Shown here: piece by piece, positions 1-7,188 of the stretch
Numbering within the stretch: position 1 is the first letter of the stretch
How the letters are laid out: the number at the start of each line of letters is the position of its first letter
Source: Reyranella sp.
GTDB lineage: Bacteria; Pseudomonadota; Alphaproteobacteria; Reyranellales; Reyranellaceae
Assembly: GCA_022844015.1 (NCBI GenBank)
Contig: JALHMO010000044.1
Coordinates: 1 to 42,274 of the forward strand
DNA: 42,274 bases
Reading direction: 5' to 3'
The notes under the pieces: generated by a model
Seen by the model: only the letters and a program-made list of their open reading frames with translations
Database searches by the model: none
Told to the model about the DNA's origin: nothing
Program-made: the position numbers and the translations under genes

Positions 1-194
1 CACCAGTGGCGCGCTCCCAGCGCATTTTCATAGGTGTCCGCGTAATCGCGGACGGAGGGGTCGAGAGCCCCAGTCAATACATGACCGTCAATCAATGCAT
101 GCGCCTGTCGCCCATGACCCCTCCGCCCCCTGCGGGGGCACCTCCCCAACGCAAGCGTTGGGGAGGCGACATGACTAAGTCCATCCCCGTTGAA
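1..194. repeat. Intergenic mosaic repeat, left end cut by the window
   Basis: No gene is seen here. The first 35 bases match the right half of the GGGAGCGCGCCAC inverted repeat and its downstream 'gcattttcataggtg' stretch found again at 12602-12637. They are followed by the 'cggaggggtc' module and its inverted mate 'gacccctccg' near 116-125, then a perfect hairpin at 141-166. The same module order recurs at 12600-12775, so this is one member of a repeat family rather than unique sequence. Confidence 0.8.
141..166. terminator. Repeat-borne hairpin 3' of mtnP
   Basis: Perfect 12-bp inverted repeat (CCTCCCCAACGC and its complement) around an AA loop, 28 nt downstream of the mtnP stop codon. There is no T-tract, so classical intrinsic termination is uncertain. 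Related hairpins at 2109, 12433 and 12752 carry different but still paired stem bases. Confidence 0.4.
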
Positions 195-1079
195 TCAGCC
201 CGTCGTCTGCCCGCCCAGCACCCGCCCGGCGACCGCCTCGAGCTTCTTCACCATCTCGGGCGAGCGCGCCTGCGGCGCGGTGATCAGTGCGTACTCGAGC
301 GCGCGGTCGCAGCCGGACGGGCAGGGCGCCGGCCGTGCTGCCTGGAGGCGCGGGGCGATCATCTTGATCAGGGTCTTGGCCTTCTCGGCGTTCTCGGTCA
401 GCACGCGCACGATGTCGGCGACCTGCACATGGCCGTGGTCGGGATGCCAGCAGTCGAAGTCGGTGACCATGGCGACGGTGGCGTAACAGATCTCCGCCTC
501 GCGGGCGAGCTTGGCCTCCGGCATGTTGGTCATGCCGATGACGTCGCAGCCCCATGATCGGTAGAGCTTCGATTCCGCGAGGCTGGAGAATTGCGGTCCC
601 TCCATCGCCAGGTATGTGCCGCCGAACCGCAGGGGAATGCCGGCCGCCCGGGCGCAGTCGCGCGCCGCCTCGGCCAGGCGGTTGCAGGTCGGATGGGCCA
701 TCGACACGTGCGCGACCAGGCCCTCGCCGAAGAAGCTCTTTTCCCTCGCGAAGGTCCTGTCGATGAACTGGTCGACGACCATGAAATGGCCGGGCGGCAG
801 GTCCTCGCGCAGCGAGCCGCAGGCCGACAGCGAGAGCAGGTCGGTGACGCCGGCGCGCTTCAGGGCGTCGATGTTGGCGCGGTAGTTGATCGTGGTCGGC
901 GAATGGCGATGGCCGCGGCCGTGACGCGGCACGAACACCAGGTCGAGGCCGTCCAGCACGCCGAACAGGAACTCGTCCGAGGGCTCGCCGAACGGCGAGG
1001 CGACCCGGCGCCACGTGGCGCGCTCGAGGCCGGCAATCTCGTACACCCCGCTGCCACCCAGGACACCCAGCACCGTCAT
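195..1079 (-). CDS. mtnP: S-methyl-5'-thioadenosine phosphorylase
   Basis: Phosphorolytic cleavage of methylthioadenosine to adenine and methylthioribose-1-phosphate, the first step of methionine salvage in the cytosol. The 294-aa protein has the usual family length. It starts with the phosphate-loop segment GVLGGSGVYEIAGL, then shows HGRGH, the SACGSLRE segment, the AMEGPQFSSLAES loop, GMTNMPEAKLAREAE, and TDFDCWH near residue 220, whose paired aspartates favour 6-aminopurines over inosine or guanosine. It is divergent from the SDR gene at 1138 with 58 bp between the starts, so the promoters must lie there or overlap the coding ends. No other salvage gene is in the window. Confidence 0.93.
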   Translation of the reverse strand: MTVLGVLGGSGVYEIAGLERATWRRVASPFGEPSDEFLFGVLDGLDLVFVPRHGRGHRHSPTTINYRANIDALKRAGVTDLLSLSACGSLREDLPPGHFMVVDQFIDRTFAREKSFFGEGLVAHVSMAHPTCNRLAEAARDCARAAGIPLRFGGTYLAMEGPQFSSLAESKLYRSWGCDVIGMTNMPEAKLAREAEICYATVAMVTDFDCWHPDHGHVQVADIVRVLTENAEKAKTLIKMIAPRLQAARPAPCPSGCDRALEYALITAPQARSPEMVKKLEAVAGRVLGGQTTG

Positions 1080-1137
1080 CCGCTCCTCCTTGCTGGCGCT
1101 GGTGTATCATTCCCGCCGGAATGGTTGGGGAGAAATC

Positions 1138-1977
1138 ATGGGCAAGCTCGACGGCAAGGTCACCATCGTCACCGGCGCGACCAGCGGCATCGGCCGGCGC
1201 ACGGTCGAGATCTTCGTGCAGGAAGGCGCCAGGGTGGTGGCGACCGGCCGCCGCGAGGAGCATGGCCGCTCGCTCGAAGCGGCGCTGGGCAAGGACAAGT
1301 GCCTGTTCATCCGGGCCGATGCTACGCAGGAGGCCGACGTCGAGGCGATGATCGCCGCCTGCCTCGACCGCTGGGGCCGGCTCGACTGCCTGTTCAACAA
1401 TGCCGGCGGGCCGGCGCCGGTCGGCGGCATCGAGACCATCCCGGTCGACGGCTTCGACGCCGCCATGGCGACCCTGGTGCGCTCGGTCATGCTCGGCATG
1501 AAGCATGCCGCGCCTGTGATGACGAAGCAGCGCTCGGGCAGCATCATCAACAACGGCAGCGTGGCAGCGCGCCGCGCCGGCTACTCGACCTCGATGATCT
1601 ACGGCGCCGCCAAGGCCGCGGTGAACCACCTCACGGTGTGCGCGGCCATGCAGCTCGGCGAGAGCAACGTGCGCTGCAACTCGATCTCGCCGGGCGGCAT
1701 CGCCACCGGCATCTTCGCCAAGGCGCTCGGCCTGCCGGCCGACAAGGCCGACAGCTACGCCGAGGCGATGAAGGCCGGCTTCGCCAAGAACCAGCCGATC
1801 CCGCGCGCCGGCCTGACCGATGATATCGCGCTGGCCGCGGTCTTCCTGGCGTCGGACGATTCGACCTTCATCAACGGCCACGACCTCGTGGTCGACGGCG
1901 GCATCGTCGGCGGCCGCCTGTGGACGCCGCACCAGGAAGGCGTCAAGGCAATGAAGCAGGCCTTCGGGGTGGAATAG
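1138..1977 (+). CDS. SDR family NAD(P)-dependent oxidoreductase
   Basis: Classical short-chain dehydrogenase of 279 aa. The ATG at 1138 is chosen because it opens the canonical MGKLDGKVTIVTGATSGIG start and a GGGGAG ribosome site lies just upstream; an upstream extension has no family support. Visible elements are the TGATSGIG nucleotide-binding loop, NNAG (about residue 88), a YGAAK catalytic pair and a C-terminal DGG segment followed by a roughly 20-residue tail. The substrate cannot be told from sequence. Divergent from mtnP; no obvious partner downstream because the next 400 bp are repeats. Confidence 0.88.
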   Translation: MGKLDGKVTIVTGATSGIGRRTVEIFVQEGARVVATGRREEHGRSLEAALGKDKCLFIRADATQEADVEAMIAACLDRWGRLDCLFNNAGGPAPVGGIETIPVDGFDAAMATLVRSVMLGMKHAAPVMTKQRSGSIINNGSVAARRAGYSTSMIYGAAKAAVNHLTVCAAMQLGESNVRCNSISPGGIATGIFAKALGLPADKADSYAEAMKAGFAKNQPIPRAGLTDDIALAAVFLASDDSTFINGHDLVVDGGIVGGRLWTPHQEGVKAMKQAFGVE

Positions 1978-1982
1978 CTTCT

Positions 1983-2015
1983 CCTCCCCAGCGTCGCTCC
2001 GCGAAGCTGGGGAGG
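1983..2015. terminator. Hairpin just after the SDR stop codon
   Basis: Ten-base arms CCTCCCCAGC / GCTGGGGAGG with a 13-nt loop begin 5 nt after the stop of the SDR gene. No T-run follows. It is a member of the repeat-borne hairpin family and may act as a 3' end or mRNA-stability structure. Confidence 0.4.
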
Positions 2016-2108
2016 TGTCCGCGTCATCGCGGACGGAGGGGTCACAATAGCCTCGGGAGAGGGCTGAGCCTGAGGCTCATGACCCCTCCGTCGCCGAAGG
2101 CGGCGACA

Positions 2109-2133
2109 CCTCCCCAAGCGAAGCTTGGGGAGG
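2109..2133. terminator. Repeat-borne GAA-loop hairpin
   Basis: Perfect 11-bp arms CCTCCCCAAGC / GCTTGGGGAGG closing a GAA triloop, between the SDR gene and livF. No T-tract follows. The stem pairs differ from the 12752 copy in a compensating way. Confidence 0.35.
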
Positions 2134-2383
2134 AGGGGCATGATCACGCCAACGGGGCGTGCTCCGTCGCCGATGACCCTTCGGCTTCGCTCAAGGCAGG
2201 CGGCGACACCTCCCCAGGCGAAGCTTGGCGAGACCCCCAGCACGCCGGCGCGCACCACGATGCCTGGTAGATATCGGGGCGGTTCCCGCCCCGATCTTCA
2301 TAGGAGTTCCCCACCGGCCCGAGGGCCGACCCGCCGTGCCAAGAAACTGGCGGCAAGCCGCCAGTTTCTTACTAGGGACATGA

Positions 2384-3127
2384 TCACGCCAGCGGGGCGC
2401 TGACGTCCTGGCCGAAGTAGGCGTGCTCGAGGCGGTTGGGGAGGTCGGGCTCGTCGGTCGTGGCCTCGAGCACGATCGTGCCGCGGGCGAGGGCGTAGAC
2501 GCGGTCGGCCAGGTTCAGCGCCTTCTCGATCAGCTGCTCGACCAGCAGCACGGCGGTGCCGGCGTCGCGCAGGCGCGCCGCGGCGGCGAGCACGCGGTCG
2601 ACCAGCACCGGCGAGAGGCCGGCCGACGGCTCGTCGAGCATCAGGAGCTTGGGATGCCGCACCAGGCCCTGGGTCACCGCCAGCATCTGCTGCTGGCCGC
2701 CCGACAGGGTGACGGCGCGGTCGTTGCGCTTCTCGGCGATCTCCGGGAAGAACGCCAGCGCCTCCTCGACCCGTCCCGCGAGCTCGCGGCGGGCCATGCC
2801 GTAGCCCGCCAGCATGACGTTTTCGTGCACGGTGAGCTGGGTGAAGACGCGATGCCCCTCGACCACGTGCACCAGGCCGGCATTGACCGCGTCGCGCGGG
2901 CTGGTGGTGCTCATGTCGCGGCCGGCGAAGGTCACCTTGCCGGTGCGCGGCAACAGGCCCGAGACTGCTTTCAGCAGCGTGCTCTTGCCGGCCCCGTTGG
3001 GGCCGAGCAAGGCGACGATCTCGCCCTTGCCGACGGTGAGGTCGATGCCGTTCAGCACGCCGATCTTGCCGTAGCCGGCGCTCAGCCCGCTGACCTGGAG
3101 AAGCGGCTCACGCCCCGAGATAGGCAC
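2384..3127 (-). CDS. livF: Branched-chain amino-acid type ABC transporter ATPase
   Basis: Second ATPase of a Liv/HAAT-type importer, 247 aa, the family length. The Walker A (GPNGAGKS), signature LSGGQQQML, Walker B LLMLDEPSAGLSP and a VEQ H-loop-region variant are all present. The start is GTG at 3127, inside the 3' end of the livM-livG fusion (20-bp overlap), with a good GGGAGG ribosome site a few bases upstream, which points to translational coupling. Last gene of the minus-strand operon that starts at 6995. The real substrate may be an amino acid, an amide or an aromatic acid; family membership does not decide. Confidence 0.9.
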   Translation of the reverse strand: MPISGREPLLQVSGLSAGYGKIGVLNGIDLTVGKGEIVALLGPNGAGKSTLLKAVSGLLPRTGKVTFAGRDMSTTSPRDAVNAGLVHVVEGHRVFTQLTVHENVMLAGYGMARRELAGRVEEALAFFPEIAEKRNDRAVTLSGGQQQMLAVTQGLVRHPKLLMLDEPSAGLSPVLVDRVLAAAARLRDAGTAVLLVEQLIEKALNLADRVYALARGTIVLEATTDEPDLPNRLEHAYFGQDVSAPLA

Positions 3128-4910
3128 TGACCACCTCCCGATGAGAGCGGATCTCGGCCGGCGTGCCGGCGGCCAGCTTCTTGCCGAGGTTGAGCACGGT
3201 CACGCGATCGCAGATGTCGAAGATCAGGTCGGCATGATGCTCGATCAGCAGCACCCCGGTGCCGGACCGGCTGATGGCGACGATCAGGGCGCCGAGCCGG
3301 CGGATTTCCTCGGCCGACAGGCCGGCCGCCGGCTCGTCGAGCATCAGGAAGGCCGGCCGCAGCATCAGGGCGCGGGCGATCTCCATGAAGCGCAGCTCGC
3401 TGTGCTGCAGGCGGTCGGCGCGGACCGCGGCGAGCTGCTCGAGGCCGACCGTCGCCAAGGCGAGCAGGGCGGCCTCACGCAGGTGCGCCTCGTCGCGGCG
3501 GTGGCGCGGCAACGAGAGCAGCGTCTCGCTGAACGTCGCCTGCCCGAAGATGGTGCCGCCGATCATGACGTTGTCGAGCACCGAGGCGCCGCCGACGATC
3601 CGCGGGGTCTGGAAGGTGCGGGCGATGCGGCGATCCGCCCGCGTGTGCGCCTCGAGGAAGGGCAGCACCGCGCCGTTGAGGCGGGCCTCGCCGGCATGCG
3701 GCTTGTAGTAGCCCGACAGGACGTTGAGCGCGGTGGTCTTGCCGCTGCCGTTGGGGCCGATCAGGCCGTGCACCTCGCCCGAGCGGACCTCGAGATCGAG
3801 GCCGTCGATGGCGCGCACGCCGCCGAAATGCAGCTCGATGCCGGTCATGCTGAGCGTGTTCTTCTCGCTGTGGCGATCGAGCACGCGCGCCAGCAGCTCC
3901 GGCCGGGTGACGATCTCGCGGTGCTTCTCGAGCGGCCGGCGGTTCCTGAAGTCGAGCAGGTCGGCGATGCCGCCCGGGATCACCAGGACGATCACCAGCA
4001 GCAGGGTGGCGTAGAGGAATGTCGACCACTGGACGAGCGGGGCGGCGAACTCGGGCAGCGCCGTCAGGATGATGGTGGCCAGCGCCGGCCCCAGGATCGA
4101 GCCGCGGCCGCCGATCAGGATGGCGATGAAGAACAGCACCGACATCTCGAACGTGAAGGCGTCGGGCGTGATGTAGGATTGCAGCGAGGCGAACAGGCCG
4201 CCCGCCACGCCGCCGAGTGCGCCGGCCAGCATGAAGACCAGGATCAGCAGCCGCGCCTTGGAGACGCCCGAGGCCTCGGCCGCCACCTCGGCGTCGCGGA
4301 TCGCGACCAGGGCACGGCCATAGCGGCTGGCGCCGATGTTGGCGGTCATCCAGGTCGCGAGCGCCGCCAGGAAGAAGCAGAAGTAGTAGAAGCCCCAGCC
4401 GGGATCGAACGGCCACGGGAAGACGGGCCCCGGCGTGCCGACGCCGCCCCCGGTGACGTCCTTCCAGGCCAGCGCCACCTGGGTGACGATGGTGGAGAAG
4501 CCCAAGGTCGTCATCGCGAAGTAGAAGGTGCGCAGGCGCAGCGCCGGCAGGCCGACGACCACGCCGGCCACCGCGCCCATGACGCCACCGGCGGCGAGCG
4601 CGAGGAAGGGGTGCCATTCCGGGCCGACCCGTCCCGCCGCCAGGGCCGCGGTGGTGTAGGCGCCGAGCGTCAGCATCGACACCCAGCCGATGGCGATCTG
4701 GCCGGCGTAGCCGACCACCAGGTTCAGCCCGGCCGACAGCACCCAGTAGATGTAGGCGCGCTGGGCGATGACGCCGATGTAGGAGTCTTCGAGCAGCGGC
4801 AGCAGCAGGCCGGCCAGCCCCAGCACGATCCACCAGGCGCTGCCCTCGAGCCTGCCCAGCCAGCCGGCGGGGGCCTTGGGTTGCGATATCGGTGCGGCAG
4901 TGTCCGTCAT
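3108..4910 (-). CDS. Fused LivM permease-LivG ATPase
   Basis: One 600-aa chain holding two transporter parts. Residues about 25-320 are a LivM-type permease with many hydrophobic helices and the family segments GLNLVVGYAGQIAIGW and ESGVSK-like EASGVSKAR. Residues about 352-600 are an ATPase with Walker A at 385-392 (GPNGSGKT) and Walker B FLMLDEPAAGLS. The ABC signature is weak, reading LQHSELRFMEIARAL where LivG proteins usually have a S-x-G-x-Q pattern. The ATG at 4910 is used because the permease N-terminus begins there and livH ends 11 bp upstream. Such livMG fusions are known in alpha- and betaproteobacteria. Confidence 0.9.
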   Translation of the reverse strand: MTDTAAPISQPKAPAGWLGRLEGSAWWIVLGLAGLLLPLLEDSYIGVIAQRAYIYWVLSAGLNLVVGYAGQIAIGWVSMLTLGAYTTAALAAGRVGPEWHPFLALAAGGVMGAVAGVVVGLPALRLRTFYFAMTTLGFSTIVTQVALAWKDVTGGGVGTPGPVFPWPFDPGWGFYYFCFFLAALATWMTANIGASRYGRALVAIRDAEVAAEASGVSKARLLILVFMLAGALGGVAGGLFASLQSYITPDAFTFEMSVLFFIAILIGGRGSILGPALATIILTALPEFAAPLVQWSTFLYATLLLVIVLVIPGGIADLLDFRNRRPLEKHREIVTRPELLARVLDRHSEKNTLSMTGIELHFGGVRAIDGLDLEVRSGEVHGLIGPNGSGKTTALNVLSGYYKPHAGEARLNGAVLPFLEAHTRADRRIARTFQTPRIVGGASVLDNVMIGGTIFGQATFSETLLSLPRHRRDEAHLREAALLALATVGLEQLAAVRADRLQHSELRFMEIARALMLRPAFLMLDEPAAGLSAEEIRRLGALIVAISRSGTGVLLIEHHADLIFDICDRVTVLNLGKKLAAGTPAEIRSHREVVSAYLGA

Positions 4911-4921
4911 GCGCGGCCCCG

Positions 4922-5791
4922 TCACACGCGCCGGGCGGTCGCCGCGCCGGCCAGGCCTTCGGGCCTGATCAGCAGCACGACGATGAACACCGCGAACACC
5001 GCGACCGCGGCGAAGATGCCGCCGACCAGGAAATTGGCCGCCTGCTGGAACAGGCCGAGCGCCAGCCCGCCGATCACCGCGCCGCGGTTGGAGCCCATGC
5101 CGCCCAGCGCCACCGGCACGAAGCCGTAGAAGCTCAGGATCGCCTGGTTGCCGAAGTAGGCGAGCAGCATCTGCGCGCCGGTGAAGCCCGCCAGCGTGCC
5201 GATGATTCCGGCGATGGCGTAGCTCGCCAGCCGAAGCCTTGTCTCGGGCAGGCCGAGCGCGCGCGCCGCGTAGCTGTCCTCGGCGATGGCGAGGAAGGCG
5301 CGGCCGATCAGCGTCCTGCGGTAGAGGTACTCCAGCCCGGCGATGGTGACCGCGCAGGCGAGCAGGGGGAGCAGGAATTTCTGGTCGAGCCAGGCGGATA
5401 CCGTGCCGGTCTCGATCGGGATCAGCACCGGGAAGGGCTGCGCCTCGGTCCCCCATTCGATGGCGGTGACCTGCTGGATCATCAGCGCGAAGGCCAGCGT
5501 CGACAGCACGTAGAGATGCTGCTCGATGCTCTTCAGCACCGGGCGCACCGTCAGGATCTCGGTGACGAGGCCCATCAGGGCGCCGCACCCCAGCACCAGC
5601 ACGAACCCCAGCACGGCGTTCATGCCCCATTTGTGGATGAAGAGCGCGCCCAGCACACCGCCCAGCATTCCCAGCATGCCAGCGGTAAAGCTGAACACAC
5701 GCGACGCCGAGTACATCACGTTGTACGTGATGCCGATCAGTGCGTAGACCGCTCCTACCGCCAAACCGTAGGAGACGATCGATTGGAACAT
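4922..5791 (-). CDS. livH: Branched-chain amino-acid type ABC permease
   Basis: Inner-membrane permease of the HAAT family, 289 aa. It has the LivH N-terminal pattern GLAVGAVYALIGITYNVMYS, repeated hydrophobic helices, and the segment VALGGMGSNRGAVIGGLALG typical of LivH C-terminal halves. It lies 4 bp after the binding-protein stop and 11 bp before the livM-livG fusion, so it is part of one polycistron. It pairs with the fused permease domain to form the channel. Confidence 0.9.
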   Translation of the reverse strand: MFQSIVSYGLAVGAVYALIGITYNVMYSASRVFSFTAGMLGMLGGVLGALFIHKWGMNAVLGFVLVLGCGALMGLVTEILTVRPVLKSIEQHLYVLSTLAFALMIQQVTAIEWGTEAQPFPVLIPIETGTVSAWLDQKFLLPLLACAVTIAGLEYLYRRTLIGRAFLAIAEDSYAARALGLPETRLRLASYAIAGIIGTLAGFTGAQMLLAYFGNQAILSFYGFVPVALGGMGSNRGAVIGGLALGLFQQAANFLVGGIFAAVAVFAVFIVVLLIRPEGLAGAATARRV

Positions 5792-5795
5792 GGGT

Positions 5796-6995
5796 CTAGC
5801 TGCTGTAGCCCGGCGCCAGGTTGAACGCGCCGTCTCTCAGCGAGTTGACCTCGCACATCACGACCTCCTGGTCGGGGAAGCCGTTGTGCTCCTGGGGTGT
5901 CCAGGTGACCGTGCCGTAGATGCCCGGCCAGCTCTTGACCTTGTTCATGTGGGCGACGACGTCCTCGGCCTTGGTGCCGGCCGCCTTGAAGGTGTCGGCA
6001 ATCATCTGGGCGCCGTCCCAGCCCAGCGCCACCCACCACAGGAGCGTGTCGCTGAACTCGATCTTCTCCTTCTTGAGCCGCTCGACGAACGCCGCGGCGC
6101 GCTCCGGCAGCTTGCCGCCGACATAGCAGCAGTTGCGGAAATTGTTGGAGTAGACCTTGTTCCAGTTCTCCGGCTTGTCGAGCAGGGCCTTGGTCTGGCC
6201 CGAGCCCAGGGTCGTCTGGCCGACCACCGGCACGTCCCAGTTCATGGCGCCGCGCGTGTTGAGGATGCGCGACAGGAAGCCCGCATTGACGCTCCACGGC
6301 ATGATCGTCTGCGCGCCGGCGTTCTGCATGCGCAGCAGCTCGGGCTTGAGGTCGGGGTTCGCCGCGTCGACGTGGTTCGAGTAGACGACCTCGGCGCCCA
6401 TCGCCTTCAGCATCGGCACGTAGGTGTTGACCGACGCCGTGCCGTAGCCGGTGGTGTCGCTGATCACTGCGACCTTCTTCAGCTTGAGCACGTTGACGAC
6501 ATAGTGGTTGGCGCCCTTGCCGACCTGGGTGTTGGTCGGCGCCATGCGGAACGCCATCGGGTATTTCTTGACGTCGATCAGCTCGTCGACCCAGCACGGG
6601 TGCAGCATCGGCACCTTGTCGCGCGCGATCAGTGGCGTCGCCGCCAGCGCCTCGCCCGAGTTGAGCGGCCCCCAGATGATCGAGGCCTTCGCGCGCTGCG
6701 TCAGCTCGGCTACCGCGTTCACGGCCTTGGTCGGGTCGCTCTGGGTGTCGCGGCTGATCAGCTCGAGCTTGCGGCCCTTGATGCCGCCCGCCTTGTTGAT
6801 CTCCTCGACCGCGAGCTGGGTGCCGCGGTTGATGCCGACGCCGGTCGACGAGCTGGGGCCTGTCAGCGCCGGCAGGTAGCCGATCTTGATCGGATCGGAC
6901 TGGGCGATGGCCGGGGCGGGGAAGCTGCCCGCGGCGGCGAGGGCAGTGGCAGTGGCGGCCGATCCGGCCAGGACTTGGCGACGACGAAGCGACAT
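5796..6995 (-). CDS. ABC transporter substrate-binding protein (Liv type)
   Basis: Periplasmic binding protein feeding the Liv-type importer, 399 aa. The ATG at 6995 follows a GGGAGG ribosome site by about 7 nt; a second ATG five bases upstream is out of frame. The N-terminus has a twin-arginine-like stretch, RRRQVLAGSAATA, then a hydrophobic segment and a likely cleavage after PAIAQ near residue 32. Mature sequence opens IKIGYLPALTGPSSSTG, the peripla_BP_6 pattern. First gene of the operon with livH, livMG and livF. The ligand is not predictable; relatives bind branched-chain amino acids, amides or aromatic acids. Confidence 0.9.
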   Translation of the reverse strand: MSLRRRQVLAGSAATATALAAAGSFPAPAIAQSDPIKIGYLPALTGPSSSTGVGINRGTQLAVEEINKAGGIKGRKLELISRDTQSDPTKAVNAVAELTQRAKASIIWGPLNSGEALAATPLIARDKVPMLHPCWVDELIDVKKYPMAFRMAPTNTQVGKGANHYVVNVLKLKKVAVISDTTGYGTASVNTYVPMLKAMGAEVVYSNHVDAANPDLKPELLRMQNAGAQTIMPWSVNAGFLSRILNTRGAMNWDVPVVGQTTLGSGQTKALLDKPENWNKVYSNNFRNCCYVGGKLPERAAAFVERLKKEKIEFSDTLLWWVALGWDGAQMIADTFKAAGTKAEDVVAHMNKVKSWPGIYGTVTWTPQEHNGFPDQEVVMCEVNSLRDGAFNLAPGYSS

Positions 6996-7033
6996 GTCAT
7001 TTCCTCCCACACAGGGGTCGTGTTGTTTTGTCT

Positions 7034-7061
7034 AGCATAGCCGCCGCCGGTGCACGGTCAA
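7034..7061 (-). promoter_or_regulatory. Sigma-70-like promoter for the Liv-type operon
   Basis: On the minus strand TTGACC (7061-7056) and TATGCT (7039-7034) are separated by 16 bp, about 40 nt before the binding-protein start. Five of six -35 bases match consensus. The initiation point is inferred. Confidence 0.5.
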
Positions 7062-7188
7062 TGTACGCGTCCGCCAAGCAACGGTTGTCGTAGTATCAGG
7101 GATCGGTCTCGTACTTTCGCTAAACGTCATTTGACACAGGCGGCGCGTGGCAGCGGGCGGAAGGCCCAGCCGCGATGCGGAGAGCAGA

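Larger units (their letters stand above)
1978..2383. repeat. Intergenic mosaic repeat block
   Basis: No gene is seen in these 406 bp. The block begins just after the SDR stop with a CCTCCCCAGC hairpin (1983-2015). It then has the GGAGGGGTC / GACCCCTCC inverted module (about 2034-2095), a second hairpin at 2109-2133, a degenerate third, and the 'acccccagcacgccggcgcgcaccacgatg' type tail that also occurs at 12456 and 38450. The 2281-2380 part ('ccaccggcccgagggccg', then 'ggcggcaagccgccagtttcttac') recurs in inverted orientation near 9250-9330. Confidence 0.85.

Noticed and set aside
175..1932. Long open frame on the minus strand overlapping mtnP and the SDR gene
   Set aside because: High GC makes stop codons rare. 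The translation is Arg/Ala/Gly/His-rich and lies antisense or out of frame to two clear genes.
3141..5129. Long plus-strand frame opposite the livMG fusion
   Set aside because: Low-complexity Gln/Arg/Ala/Asp-rich shadow of the livMG coding strand, with no recognisable motif.
7131..7136. TTGACA before the molybdopterin oxidoreductase gene as a -35 box
   Set aside because: No -10-like hexamer at 15-19 bp on that strand; the downstream sequence is GC-rich.
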